Origin: Streptobacillus notomytis
GTDB taxonomy: Bacteria > Fusobacteriota > Fusobacteriia > Fusobacteriales > Leptotrichiaceae
NCBI GenBank assembly: GCA_001612575.1
Contig: LJRV01000236.1
Span: 1-64,000 of the forward strand
Direction: 5' to 3'
Length of the DNA: 64,000 bases
Every line of letters begins with the position of its first letter. The first letter of the stretch is position 1. Below are positions 18,304-26,210 of the stretch, piece after piece. The translations under genes were made by a program, and so were the position numbers. A model generated the notes under the pieces. It ran no database searches, was not told the DNA's origin, and was given only the letters and a program-made list of their open reading frames with translations.

Positions 18304-18870
18304 TTAAAAAGTATAACCTACATCTAATCCAATTATACCTTTAATATTTCCTGTATATATCGCCAAATTATATCTATCTTTAATTTTAACTCCCACTGAA
18401 ATTTTAGCTGTAGATCTTAATATTGTTTGAACATTATTAGAATTATTATTTTTTATATCAAATACTACTCCTTTTCCAAGTTCAATACCTGTGTATACTT
18501 TAAGATTCTCTTTTACTTTATAATTAAAATTAACTTCTCCACCTAAAAATACACTAGGTCTATATTTTATTGGGCTAATAATAGCTCCAAAATTTGTTGT
18601 AATCTTTGGACCAAAAGTAACATCTATTTTTTTATTAGCTTCAAATTTCCATTCTGGTAAAAATGAAATAGTTCCTGATACAAATTTATATCCATCAGTA
18701 TCTCTAACATCAACAACTCCTACAGAAACTTCTACTCTATATCTAGGTCCTTTTACTTTATTTGAAGTTGTAATAGAAATCTTTTTACTATTTTGTTTTA
18801 AATTCTTTACTTTTGCTGGAAATGAAACTAATCCAACAAACAAAAATATTGATAATATTAATTTTTTCAT
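18304..18870 (-). CDS. Outer-membrane beta-barrel protein, array copy C (module position 2)
   Basis: A 188-aa protein with signal peptide 'MKKLILSIFLFVGLVSFPA', a short basic linker and a barrel beginning 'KGPRYRVEVSVG'. Family blocks 'LPEWKFEANKKIDVTFGPK', 'NFNYKVKENLKVYTGIELG' and 'IKDRYNLAIYTGNIKG' follow, and it ends on Phe ('GLDVGYTF'). The signal peptide and C-terminus match copy G and the solitary copy at 55516. There is no poly-G tract. It begins 16 bp after copy D ends, consistent with one transcript. Confidence 0.82.
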   Translation of the reverse strand: MKKLILSIFLFVGLVSFPAKVKNLKQNSKKISITTSNKVKGPRYRVEVSVGVVDVRDTDGYKFVSGTISFLPEWKFEANKKIDVTFGPKITTNFGAIISPIKYRPSVFLGGEVNFNYKVKENLKVYTGIELGKGVVFDIKNNNSNNVQTILRSTAKISVGVKIKDRYNLAIYTGNIKGIIGLDVGYTF

Positions 18871-18886
18871 GTATTATTTCCTTCCA

Positions 18887-19450
18887 TTAAAAAGTATAAC
18901 CTACTTCTATTCCTAACAACGCTTTTGCATCTCCAGTATAAATAGCTATATTATATCTATCATTTAATTTAATACCTAATGCAATTTTACTTATAGCTGT
19001 AAACTCACGACTATAATGTACATCGCTTGAATTTTCACTTAATTTCATATTTTCACTATTATCAATGGAAGAATATCTTTGAAATCCTACTCCTGTTCCA
19101 GCTTCTAGACCTAAATATATTCTAATATTATTCTTTACTTTATAATTAAAATTTGCCTCACCACTTAAAATTAAACTAGATATTATTAATAATCCATTAG
19201 TATATTTTATAGTAGTTGTATTTACTGTGATTTTTGGACCGATAGTAATATCAAATCTATCATTAACCTGTAATTTCCACTCTGGTAAAAATGAAATAGC
19301 TCCTGAATAATAGTTATAGTTTTCAGAAATTTTATCATTAATAAAACCAAAAGCTCCCTCAAGTCTATATCTCGGTCCACTAATATTAGTAGAAAAGGAG
19401 ATTATCCCACCCCAGATTAATAATATAATTAACAATAATGTTTTTTTCAT
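18887..19450 (-). CDS. Outer-membrane beta-barrel protein, array copy D (module position 1)
   Basis: A 187-aa protein with signal peptide 'MKKTLLLIILLIWGGIISF' and almost no linker before 'ISGPRYRLEGAFGFINDK'. Barrel blocks 'LPEWKLQVNDRFDITIGPK', 'NFNYKVKNNIRIYLGLEAG' and 'LNDRYNIAIYTGDAKALLG' lead to the C-terminal 'EVGYTF'. The Trp-Gly-Gly codons are the site of a G tract in copies B and F, but here it is interrupted by a T (GGGGTGGG), so this copy should not switch readily. It is most similar in layout to copy H. Confidence 0.82.
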   Translation of the reverse strand: MKKTLLLIILLIWGGIISFSTNISGPRYRLEGAFGFINDKISENYNYYSGAISFLPEWKLQVNDRFDITIGPKITVNTTTIKYTNGLLIISSLILSGEANFNYKVKNNIRIYLGLEAGTGVGFQRYSSIDNSENMKLSENSSDVHYSREFTAISKIALGIKLNDRYNIAIYTGDAKALLGIEVGYTF

Positions 19451-19475
19451 TTATTGTCCCTTTCTTTTAAAATAA

Positions 19476-20182
19476 TTATTTAAATATATATCCGAATTCT
19501 GCTCCAATACGTCCTTTATCTTCTAAGCTACTATAAACTGCTATATTATACTTATCATTAAGCTTAATACCAAATACACCCTTAAATAATCTAAGGTTAC
19601 TAAAAGTTACTTTCTTATTTGAATAAGCTATAGCCCATTCTAGACCTAATCCTGCTTCTAAAGATGTATAAACTTTAAGATTTTCTTTTACTCTAAAATT
19701 AAAATCTGTTTCAATACTTAAAAACAAAGCAGGATAAGCATAATTTTTAGTTTCTGATAAAATAAATGAAAATTTAGGCCCAAATGTTATATCAAATTCT
19801 TTACTAATTTGAGATTTCCATTCTGCTAAAAATAAAATTGCTTCATGAAATGTAGCCCATTTTATAGGTACTGCACTAAAAGCTCCTTCAACCCTATTCT
19901 TGGACCCGTTATATTATATTTTCTATTTATTTGTTTTACATTATTATTATTTCCTTTTTCAATAATAATATCAGATTTAGATGTTTTTTGTTGCATATTG
20001 TTTGAATTATTTTGATTAGTCGAACTAGATTTATTATCTATTATTCTTCTATTTTGATTTCTATTTTTTAAGATATTAGAAATTGAATTAGAACTTCTTC
20101 TATTCCTAATTCTTTGATTATTAGATGGAGCCGAAAGAGAAAGTTCAAACATTAATAATAGCAATAATAATATTTTTTTCAT
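19476..20182 (-). pseudogene. Outer-membrane beta-barrel protein, array copy E (frameshifted)
   Basis: The start (ATG 20182) gives a signal peptide, an Arg/Asn-rich linker like that of copy A, and 'NITGPR', after which the frame is lost and stops near 19862. A single missing base at about 19897-19898 explains it: inserting one T on the coding strand restores 'TGPRYRVEGAFSAVP', then 'EWKSQISKEFDITFGPKFS', 'DFNFRVKENLKVYTSLEAG' and 'GAEFGYIFK', giving 235 residues, one fewer than copy A. The site is not a homopolymer, so this looks like a fixed loss (or a sequencing error) rather than phase variation. Confidence 0.82.
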
Positions 20183-20209
20183 CTATTATTCCCTTTCTTT
20201 TAAAATTAA

Positions 20210-20810
20210 TTATTTAAAGGTATATCCAAATTCTATTCCAGAAATCCCTTTACTAGTAATACCTGAATAAATTCCAACATTATATCTATTATTTATTTTA
20301 ATACCTAAAGCTCCTTTAATAAGAAATCCTGATAAAAATTGTCTATTTATTTGAATCCCGCCACCTAAACCTGCTTCTATTCCTATATATGCTTTAACAT
20401 TTTCTTTTATCTTAAAATTAAAATCAGATTCCATTCCTAAAATTGCAATAATTTCTGTACTTGAATTACTTGTAGTTCCTTCAGATATGTCTATAGTAAA
20501 TTTAGGACCAAAAGTAATATCGAATTTCTTATTTATTTCAGCTTTCCATTCAGGTAAAAATGCAATTGATTGAAAAAACCGTGAATTATTTTTTTGATAA
20601 TTTAAACCTAAAGCACCTTCAAGTCTATACCTTGGACCTGTTATTTTTGATGCTTTAGAAATCGTTTTTTCTTTTTTATCATCTTTATTTTTATCACTTG
20701 AATATAAAACATTCATTTTATTTATGCTATGTTTTTTATTTATTTTAGATGAAAAGGAAACTACCCCCCCCCCAGCTTAACAATAACATTGATAATAATA
20801 TCTTTTTCAT
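20210..20810 (-). CDS. Outer-membrane beta-barrel protein, array copy F (phase-variable, OFF)
   Basis: From ATG 20808-20810 a signal peptide 'MKKILLSMLLLSWGG' runs into ten G; with G10 the frame ends within about ten codons. With G9 it continues 'VVSFSSKINKKHSINK' into the barrel 'ITGPRYRLEGALGL', 'LPEWKAEINKKFDITFGPK', 'DFNFKIKENVKAYIGIEAG' and 'GIEFGYTFK', 199 residues, nearly the length of copy B. The gene is 601 bases, one more than a multiple of three. Removing one G fixes it. An internal ATG at 20716 could start a form without a signal peptide. The read state is therefore OFF. Confidence 0.88.
20764..20773 (-). repeat. G10 tract in signal-peptide codons of copy F
   Basis: Ten G on the coding strand. 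One base fewer (as in copy B) puts the start and barrel in one frame; ten gives an early TAA. It is the clearest translational switch in the window. Confidence 0.9.
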
Positions 20811-20827
20811 TTATAATTTCCTTTCTC

Positions 20828-21766
20828 CTAAAAAGTATAACCTGCTTCTATTCCAAGTATTCCTTTAACATTTCCTGTATATATTCCTATATTGTATTTA
20901 TCTTTTATTTTAATTCCTAATGACATCTTACCTATAAATACAAATGAATATCCTACTTCAGTTGAATTATTACTTGGTTTTATTTCAGGACCTATACCTA
21001 ATCCAACTTCTAATCCAGTATAAACTCTTACATCTTCTCCTATTTTATAATTAAAATTACCCTCACCACCTAAAATTAAATTAGGTATTATTGTATAATC
21101 ATTATTACTTTTAACTGAACTACTAGAAGAACTAGCTTGACTAGCATTACTATTAGTTTTTAATATTTTAGTTACAACATTCAATGTAAGCTTTGGGCCA
21201 AAACTAACATCAATTTTGTCATTAACCTTAGCCTTCCATTCAGTTAAAAAAGCAATTGATGTAGAGAAATATTCATCTTTTTTTATATTTTCATCAATAC
21301 TAACAGCACCTAAGGCTAATTCTAATCTATATCTAGGTCCTGTTAATTTAACTTTATTTAAAATTTTATCTGTTTTTTCAATATTAATATCTTCTTTAGT
21401 TTGTTCTATTTTATTTATAGCTTCTTCTACTTTTTCATTATTAGTTGATACATATATTGTATCTTGTTCTTTAATTTCGATTTTTTCTATATCTACACTA
21501 CTTGTAATTTCTTTTATTTTTTCATTATCACTTAATACAGAAGTTCTATCTTGTTCTTTAATTTCAATTTTTTCTATGTCTACCTTATTTGTAATATCTT
21601 TATTATTATTTTCTCCAGAAAAAATATTATTAGATTTATTTTTAATATTTTTTGTATTAATACTTGTAGTAGTATATTTTCTAGTTTTATATTTAGAACT
21701 ATTTAATTTAGCTGGAAATGAAATTAATCCAGCCAATAACGTAATTGACAATAGTAATTTTTTCAT
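20828..21766 (-). CDS. Outer-membrane beta-barrel protein, array copy G, with long repeat-bearing linker
   Basis: At 312 aa it is the longest copy. Signal peptide 'MKKLLLSITLLAGLISFPA' is followed by a polar linker (about 21-138) holding two tandem copies of a 29-residue unit beginning 'VDIEKIEIKEQD' (residues 62-90 and 91-119) and a decayed third. The barrel starts 'LTGPRYRLELALG' and has 'EWKAKVNDKIDVSFGPK', 'NFNYKIGEDVRVYTGLEVG', a Ser/Asn-rich loop near residue 205, and ends 'GIEAGYTF'. The Glu/Lys-rich linker probably lies in the periplasm; its role is unknown. Spacing to copy H is 16 bp. Confidence 0.82.
   Translation of the reverse strand: MKKLLLSITLLAGLISFPAKLNSSKYKTRKYTTTSINTKNIKNKSNNIFSGENNNKDITNKVDIEKIEIKEQDRTSVLSDNEKIKEITSSVDIEKIEIKEQDTIYVSTNNEKVEEAINKIEQTKEDINIEKTDKILNKVKLTGPRYRLELALGAVSIDENIKKDEYFSTSIAFLTEWKAKVNDKIDVSFGPKLTLNVVTKILKTNSNASQASSSSSSVKSNNDYTIIPNLILGGEGNFNYKIGEDVRVYTGLEVGLGIGPEIKPSNNSTEVGYSFVFIGKMSLGIKIKDKYNIGIYTGNVKGILGIEAGYTF
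21410..21583 (-). repeat. Two tandem 87-bp repeats in the linker of copy G
   Basis: The encoded units both open 'VDIEKIEIKEQD' and continue with diverged '..NEK.KE' stretches. Repeat number could vary between strains because each unit is a whole number of codons. Confidence 0.65.
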
Positions 21767-21782
21767 ATATCATTTCCTCCTA

Positions 21783-22355
21783 TTAAAAAGTATACCCAAC
21801 TTCTAGCCCTAATAATCCTTTAATATCTGCTGTATATATCGCTATGTTATACTTTTCATTTATTTTTATACCTACAGAAATTTTACTTGAAGTTCTAAAT
21901 TCAGGATTTTGAACATTAGAGTCCGCAGTAGATATTTGAAATCCTATTCCAGTTCCAACTTCCAAACCTGTATATATTTTAAGATTTTCTTTTACCATAT
22001 AATTAAAATCTAATTCTCCTCCTAAAATTAAACTAGGAGTAATTGTTGCTGGACTACTAGCAACACTACTAGCTGATTTAACAGCACCATTAGAAACTGT
22101 TATAAAATTTGAAAAATTTAGAACTACTTTAGGTCCAAATGTAACATCAAATTTTTTATTTATTTGAACTTTCCATTCAGGTATATATGAAATAGAATTA
22201 GAAACAAATATATTATTTCCCATTGTAATATTTTGTCTATCATTAATAAACCCCATAGAAACCTCAATTCTATGTTTTGGTCCAATAATATTATTTGAAA
22301 AAGAAAGAAATCCCCCCCAGATTAATAATATTATCAATGATAATAATCTTTTCAT
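21783..22355 (-). CDS. Outer-membrane beta-barrel protein, array copy H (first gene)
   Basis: A 190-aa protein starting at ATG 22353-22355, chosen because it begins a typical signal peptide 'MKRLLSLIILLIWGGFLSF'; the longer open frame upstream lacks that. The barrel opens 'IIGPKHRIEVSMGFINDR' and has 'IPEWKVQINKKFDVTFGPK', 'DFNYMVKENLKIYTGLEVG' and 'INEKYNIAIYTADIKGLLG', ending 'EVGYTF'. Seven G (22312-22318) encode the Trp-Gly-Gly site, in frame. An AGGAGG lies 28 bases before the start, too far to be its own ribosome site. It heads the array transcript. Confidence 0.82.
   Translation of the reverse strand: MKRLLSLIILLIWGGFLSFSNNIIGPKHRIEVSMGFINDRQNITMGNNIFVSNSISYIPEWKVQINKKFDVTFGPKVVLNFSNFITVSNGAVKSASSVASSPATITPSLILGGELDFNYMVKENLKIYTGLEVGTGIGFQISTADSNVQNPEFRTSSKISVGIKINEKYNIAIYTADIKGLLGLEVGYTF
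22312..22318 (-). repeat. G7 tract in signal-peptide codons of copy H
   Basis: Seven G in the same Trp-Gly-Gly position as the G9 and G10 tracts of copies B and F. It is in frame; being shorter it should slip less often. Confidence 0.7.
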
Positions 22356-22401
22356 AATGTTATTTACTTTAATTAAAAAGTATGAACCTCCTTTATTTAT
22401 A

Positions 22402-22430
22402 ATTATACCCAGTAAAATAAAGAAAAAACT
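22402..22430 (-). promoter_or_regulatory. Probable promoter of the barrel-protein array
   Basis: TATAAT (22402-22407) lies between the rplQ terminator and copy H. The -35 region at about 17 bp is AGTTTT, a poor match, so activation or weak basal expression is possible. No G tract is in this spacer. Confidence 0.45.
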
Positions 22431-22470
22431 TTTTAATTTCACAACTCCCATAATAATTTTATTATAATTT

Positions 22471-22497
22471 AAAAAAAATCGCAAAAGCGATTTTTTA
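22471..22497 (-). terminator. Terminator of the infA-rplQ ribosomal operon
   Basis: Stem AAATCGC/GCGATTT with loop TTTT followed by T residues on the minus strand, immediately after the rplQ stop. Confidence 0.9.
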
Positions 22498-22503
22498 AAT
22501 TTA

Positions 22504-22881
22504 TTAAACTAATTCTATAATCGCAAGTTCAGCTGAATCTCCTCTTCTTACATCTGTTTTAATGATTCTTGTGTATCCACCATTTCTTTCTATGTATCTT
22601 GGAGCTATCTCTTTGCAAACCTTAGATGTTGCTTCTTCATTTCTTAAAAAAGCAAATACTTGTCTATATATATGTACTGCCTTCGCTTTATCGTCATTAG
22701 CTAAATTGTATTTTTTACCTAAAGTAATCATTTTTTCAACAAACTTTCTTAACTCTTTAGCACGAGTTACTGTTGTTTCTATTTGTTCAGCGTTAATTAA
22801 AGATATTGTCATATTCTTCATCATTGCTAATCTATGATCACTTCTTCTTCCTAATTTTCTATATGATTTTCTGTGATTCAT
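22504..22881 (-). CDS. rplQ: Ribosomal protein L17 (bL17)
   Basis: A 125-aa protein of the large subunit near the exit tunnel. It begins '[24 protein letters not shown]' region with the diagnostic 'KLGRRSDHR' and has '[22 protein letters not shown]'-type core ('[16 protein letters not shown]'), ending in '[14 protein letters not shown]'. It follows rpoA by 39 bp and closes the operon before the terminator. Confidence 0.98.
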   Translation of the reverse strand: MNHRKSYRKLGRRSDHRLAMMKNMTISLINAEQIETTVTRAKELRKFVEKMITLGKKYNLANDDKAKAVHIYRQVFAFLRNEEATSKVCKEIAPRYIERNGGYTRIIKTDVRRGDSAELAIIELV

Positions 22882-22920
22882 AAAAAATTTGTCCTCCTAT
22901 CTTACTTAAAATTCGGTATT

Positions 22921-23889
22921 CTATTCTTCTGATGAAGACATTTCATAACCATATTCTTTCATTTTTTCAATTATTTCTTTTGCAGATTTATTACCTAAAT
23001 TCTTTATCTTTTTAAGATCTTCTTTAGTAAGTTTTATCAATTCACCTACAGTATTAATATCTACTTTTTTAAGGCAATTATATGAACGTATTGTTAACCC
23101 TAATTCTTCTATTCTAGTTTCTTCAACAAGAGAAAGTTGATTGTCATCTAAATCTTCAACTTCTAACTCTTCTTCTGTTCTAAATTTAGCCATAGCAGTT
23201 CCTATATTAGCAAATGGCTTAGTATGTATATTTATTAATTCAACTGCATATGATAATGCATCATGAATATCTATACTTCCATCTGTAGTAACTGTTAAAG
23301 TTAATTTATCATAATTTGTAACACGTCCTACCATAGTATCTTCTACTTGGTAACTTACCTTTCTAATAGGTGTATATATAGCATCAACAGCAAGAAAATC
23401 TGTTTCCCAACCTGAAGTGTTTATTTCATCAGATATTACAAATCCTTCTCCAGAATCTACTATAAATTCCATATCTATAGTTTTCTTAGTTGTAAGTGTT
23501 GCAATTACTTGATCAGGATTTATTATAGTTATCCCTGCTTCTGGAATTATATCAGCAGCTGTTATTACCTTTGGTCCTTCAACTGATAATTTCATTCTTT
23601 TTTCAACAGGTTCATCTAGTTCTACTACTATTTCTTTTATATTTAATACTATATCAGTTACAGCTTCTTTAACTCCTTCTATCATAGAAAATTCATTTAA
23701 AACACCATCTATTCTAACACCTTTTATTGCAGAACCTGGTATTGATGATAAAAGTACTCTTCTTAAAGCATTACCTATAGTATTTCCATAACCTCTATAT
23801 AGTGGCTCTAATGTGTATTTAGCACTGTATTGGTCAATTTTCTCTTCTGTAAGCTTAATATTTTTTGCTATCTTCTCAATGTTTAACAA
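22921..23889 (-). CDS. rpoA: RNA polymerase alpha subunit
   Basis: At 322 aa it has bacterial length. N-terminal assembly domain: 'FTLEPLYRGYGNTIGNALRRVLLSS'-like region (here 'YTLEPLYRGYGNTIGN', 'ALRRVLLSSIPGSAIKGV'). An acidic linker near 240-255 leads to the C-terminal DNA-binding domain 'IEELGLTIRSYNCLKKVDI' and 'LGNKSAKEIIEKMKEYG', which contacts UP elements and activators. It sits between rpsD and rplQ, the usual order. Confidence 0.98.
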   Translation of the reverse strand: MLNIEKIAKNIKLTEEKIDQYSAKYTLEPLYRGYGNTIGNALRRVLLSSIPGSAIKGVRIDGVLNEFSMIEGVKEAVTDIVLNIKEIVVELDEPVEKRMKLSVEGPKVITAADIIPEAGITIINPDQVIATLTTKKTIDMEFIVDSGEGFVISDEINTSGWETDFLAVDAIYTPIRKVSYQVEDTMVGRVTNYDKLTLTVTTDGSIDIHDALSYAVELINIHTKPFANIGTAMAKFRTEEELEVEDLDDNQLSLVEETRIEELGLTIRSYNCLKKVDINTVGELIKLTKEDLKKIKNLGNKSAKEIIEKMKEYGYEMSSSEE

Positions 23890-23943
23890 GATAAACCAAC
23901 TCCCTTATATAGAATTTTATCAATAACCCAATAATATCAATTA

Positions 23944-24531
23944 TTATCTTGAATAGAACTCGATTATCATTGCTTCGTTAATTTCAAAATCAACTGCATC
24001 TCTTGTAGGATTTTCTAAAACTTTTGCAGTTAAAGTTCCTTCTTCTAATGATAACCATCCAGGAATTGATTTTTGTCCTACTGATTCTTTAATTATTGAA
24101 AGTTCTGTTGATCCTTCTTTAAGAGTAATAACATCTCCTTGTTTTACTCTGTAAGAAGCTATATCTACTCTCTTACCATTAATTAAGATATGTCCATGAC
24201 TTACTATTTGTCTAGCTTGTCTTCTAGTTGCTCCAAATCCTAATCTGTATATTACATTATCTAATCTTCTTTCTAAGTATTGAAGTAATAACTCACCTGT
24301 TACTCCTTCTTTTCTTGTTGCTTCTTCATATAATTTATAGAATTGTTTTTCCATTACACCGTATACAAATCTCGCTTTTTGTTTTTCTCTTAATTGAGTT
24401 CCATACTCAGTTAATTTTTTATTTGCATTTGGTCTTATATTTCTCTTTGATCTTTTATTTACACCTAAAATGCTTGGATCTAATCCAAGAGTTCTACATT
24501 TCTTTAAAATAGGCTGTCTATCTCTTGCCAT
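23944..24531 (-). CDS. rpsD: Ribosomal protein S4 (uS4)
   Basis: The 195-aa small-subunit assembly protein begins 'MARDRQPILKKCRTLGLDP', the C-minus form lacking the N-terminal four-Cys zinc motif. The S4 RNA-binding domain lies at about 85-150 ('RRLDNVIYRLGFGATRRQAR', 'HGHILINGKRVDIASYRVKQ'). It lies inside the rpsM-rpsK-rpsD-rpoA-rplQ cluster as in proteobacteria, where S4 represses this operon through the rpsM leader; in Bacillus it is elsewhere. Confidence 0.97.
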   Translation of the reverse strand: MARDRQPILKKCRTLGLDPSILGVNKRSKRNIRPNANKKLTEYGTQLREKQKARFVYGVMEKQFYKLYEEATRKEGVTGELLLQYLERRLDNVIYRLGFGATRRQARQIVSHGHILINGKRVDIASYRVKQGDVITLKEGSTELSIIKESVGQKSIPGWLSLEEGTLTAKVLENPTRDAVDFEINEAMIIEFYSR

Positions 24532-24559
24532 TTTTCAATTTCCTCCTTTGCCTTGTTAA

Positions 24560-24943
24560 TTATAATTTTTTCTTAGGCGGTCTAGCCCCGTTATGAGGTA
24601 CTGGAGTAATATCTACTATTCTAGTTACCTCTAACTCTGTTGCTTGGATTGATCTTATTGAAGCTTCTCTTCCTGATCCAGGCCCTTTTATTTTAATTTC
24701 TATTTTTTTCATTCCATTTTCAATAGCTACTTGCGCTGCTTGTTCTGCAGCTATTTGTGCAGCAAATGGAGTTCCTTTTTTAGTACCTTTGAAACCAGAT
24801 GTTCCACCTGATTTCCATATAACTACTTTACCTTCACTATCAGTGATAGTAACAACTGTGTTGTTAAAAGTAGAATGTATATAAGCTATACCATTAGGTA
24901 TGTTTTTTAATTTTTTCTTTTTAACTACTTGTTTTTTAGCCAC
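24560..24943 (-). CDS. rpsK: Ribosomal protein S11 (uS11)
   Basis: A 127-aa platform protein of the 30S subunit. It has '[21 protein letters not shown]', '[22 protein letters not shown]' split across the central fold (here '[19 protein letters not shown]'), '[20 protein letters not shown]' and the C-terminal '[17 protein letters not shown]', all diagnostic. Spacing to rpsM is 26 bp and to rpsD 28 bp. Confidence 0.98.
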   Translation of the reverse strand: MAKKQVVKKKKLKNIPNGIAYIHSTFNNTVVTITDSEGKVVIWKSGGTSGFKGTKKGTPFAAQIAAEQAAQVAIENGMKKIEIKIKGPGSGREASIRSIQATELEVTRIVDITPVPHNGARPPKKKL

Positions 24944-24969
24944 TTATATGGTCCTCCTATCTAAAATTT

Positions 24970-25335
24970 TTACTTCTTCTTAGCCACAGCCATTTTTGCT
25001 GGACCTTTTCTAGTTCTTGCATTAGTCTTAGTTTTTTGACCTCTTACTGGTAATCCCATTCTATGTCTTAAACCTCTGTAACATTTAATATCAGTTAATC
25101 TCTTGATATTAAGTCTGATTTCTTTTCTTAATTCCCCTTCTATCTTATATTCTTCTACGATAGTTCTGATTTTTCCTACTTCTTCTTCAGTTAAATCTTT
25201 AACCTTAGTATCTCTGTTTATTCCAGCTTTTACTAAGATTTCATTTGAAATGCTTCTTCCTATTCCGTAGATATAAGTTAATGAAACTTCAACTCTTTTG
25301 TTTCTTGGAATGTCAACTCCTGCGATTCTAGCCAA
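24970..25335 (-). CDS. rpsM: Ribosomal protein S13 (uS13)
   Basis: A 121-aa head protein of the 30S subunit contacting the 50S and tRNA. It begins '[20 protein letters not shown]' and ends in the basic '[19 protein letters not shown]' region. The start is preceded by a strong AAGGAGGAAAGG. The gap to rpmJ upstream is 136 bp, unusually long for this operon. Confidence 0.98.
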   Translation of the reverse strand: MARIAGVDIPRNKRVEVSLTYIYGIGRSISNEILVKAGINRDTKVKDLTEEEVGKIRTIVEEYKIEGELRKEIRLNIKRLTDIKCYRGLRHRMGLPVRGQKTKTNARTRKGPAKMAVAKKK

Positions 25336-25471
25336 ATCCTTTCCTCCTTAAATAATTTTTTTACCTTCATCAATATGCCTTTACCCAAACATAAAGTACA
25401 AGCTCTACAGCTAAACATATTTTTACAATTTTTACATAATTTAAGTAAATATATATAAAAATTTTAGATGT
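25336..25471 (-). other. Unusually long rpsM leader, possible autoregulatory RNA
   Basis: The 136 bases between rpmJ and rpsM hold no convincing ORF. They can form small hairpins (AGCT-GTAG-AGCT; CTTTA-eight-base loop-TAAAG) before a purine-rich ribosome site. In E. coli the corresponding leader binds S4 and represses the operon; similar control here is only inferred from gene order and leader length. Confidence 0.35.
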
Positions 25472-25585
25472 CTATCCTTGTACTTGTTTGTGTTTAGGGT
25501 TTTCGCATATTACTCTAACTTTTCCGTGTCTTTTGATAATTTTACATTTATCACAGATACGTTTAACAGATGCTTTTACTTTCAT
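25472..25585 (-). CDS. rpmJ: Ribosomal protein L36 (bL36)
   Basis: A 37-codon gene. It encodes '[20 protein letters not shown]' then '[17 protein letters not shown]', the normal L36 length, with the zinc-binding Cys (CDKC), Cys and His ligands retained, so this is the zinc-binding C-plus form. It starts 18 bp after infA, with a GGAGGG site. Confidence 0.97.
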   Translation of the reverse strand: MKVKASVKRICDKCKIIKRHGKVRVICENPKHKQVQG

Positions 25586-25603
25586 TATAAAAACCCTCCT
25601 ATA

Positions 25604-25822
25604 TTATTTTTTTCTATAAACGATTCTACCTCTAGAAAGGTCATATGGTGATACTTCAACTGTAACCTTGTCTCCAGGTAAAATTTTAATGTAATTCATT
25701 CTCATTTTTCCAGAGATGTGACCTAATAACACATGTCCATTTTCTAAACGAACTTGAAACATTGCATTTGGTAATGCTTCTAATATTTCTCCTTCTAGTT
25801 CAAGAACATCTTGTTTTGCCAT
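25604..25822 (-). CDS. infA: Translation initiation factor IF-1
   Basis: The 72-aa OB-fold protein reads '[20 protein letters not shown]', then '[20 protein letters not shown]' and '[13 protein letters not shown]', the exact family length and motifs. It binds the 30S A site during initiation. Here it opens the operon infA-rpmJ-rpsM-rpsK-rpsD-rpoA-rplQ; secY, adk and map, often adjacent, are not upstream. Confidence 0.98.
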   Translation of the reverse strand: MAKQDVLELEGEILEALPNAMFQVRLENGHVLLGHISGKMRMNYIKILPGDKVTVEVSPYDLSRGRIVYRKK

Positions 25823-25900
25823 ACTTTCACCTCAAATCTTTCTAAAAATTAAACAATAAAACGTGATGAGTAGTTTAATCCTCATCAAACCAAAATCGTT

Positions 25901-25940
25901 TATACTGAATCAGTATATCATAAGTTAATGTTTTTTTCAA
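25901..25940 (-). promoter_or_regulatory. infA: Promoter of the infA operon with overlapping dyad
   Basis: TTGAAA (25935-25940), 17-bp spacer, TATACT (25912-25917). The -10 lies in a 17-bp odd palindrome TATACTGA-A-TCAGTATA (25901-25917) spanning the transcript start. Downstream, TGATGAG/CTCATCA can form a hairpin in the leader. Whether the dyad is an operator is unknown. Confidence 0.75.
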
Positions 25941-25959
25941 TACTTTTTTATTAATATTT

Positions 25960-26193
25960 TTATTTACAACATTTATAATTATTTTTCTTAAAATTTTCTT
26001 CAACTATAGCAGCACTATACATTTCAACCTTCCCACAATTTCTACATATTCTTAAATAAAAAAGTTCATTTTTTGAAATTAAATCAAAAATTTTATACGT
26101 TAAATCACCATTATCTTTCATGTCTTTTACAGGCAGATAAATATTTTTTATACAAAATTCTTCACTCCCACAAACTATACACTTCTTTTGCAT
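25960..26193 (-). CDS. Small zinc-ribbon protein
   Basis: A 77-aa protein with 'CIVCGSEEFC' at the N-terminus and 'RICRNCGKVEMY' later, two CxxC knuckles that could bind one zinc ion. A final 'KCCK' adds Cys residues. It resembles small zinc-ribbon nucleic-acid-binding proteins but I cannot assign a family. It follows rnhB by 17 bp and is probably cotranscribed. Confidence 0.65.
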   Translation of the reverse strand: MQKKCIVCGSEEFCIKNIYLPVKDMKDNGDLTYKIFDLISKNELFYLRICRNCGKVEMYSAAIVEENFKKNNYKCCK

Positions 26194-26210
26194 GATTTTC
26201 TCCTAGTTAT

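Noticed and set aside
21216-21806. Long plus-strand open frame across copies G and H
   Set aside because: It is antisense to convincing barrel genes, its composition mirrors the opposite strand, and it has no ribosome site or recognisable motif.
16953-22355. The array as a shufflon or site-specific inversion system
   Set aside because: All copies have the same orientation, each has its own start and stop, I see no inverted repeats between genes, and the nearest recombinase (3523-4386) looks like housekeeping Xer.
22356-22484. N-terminal extension of copy H
   Set aside because: The extra residues carry no signal or homology, while the ATG at 22355 begins a typical signal peptide shared with the other copies.
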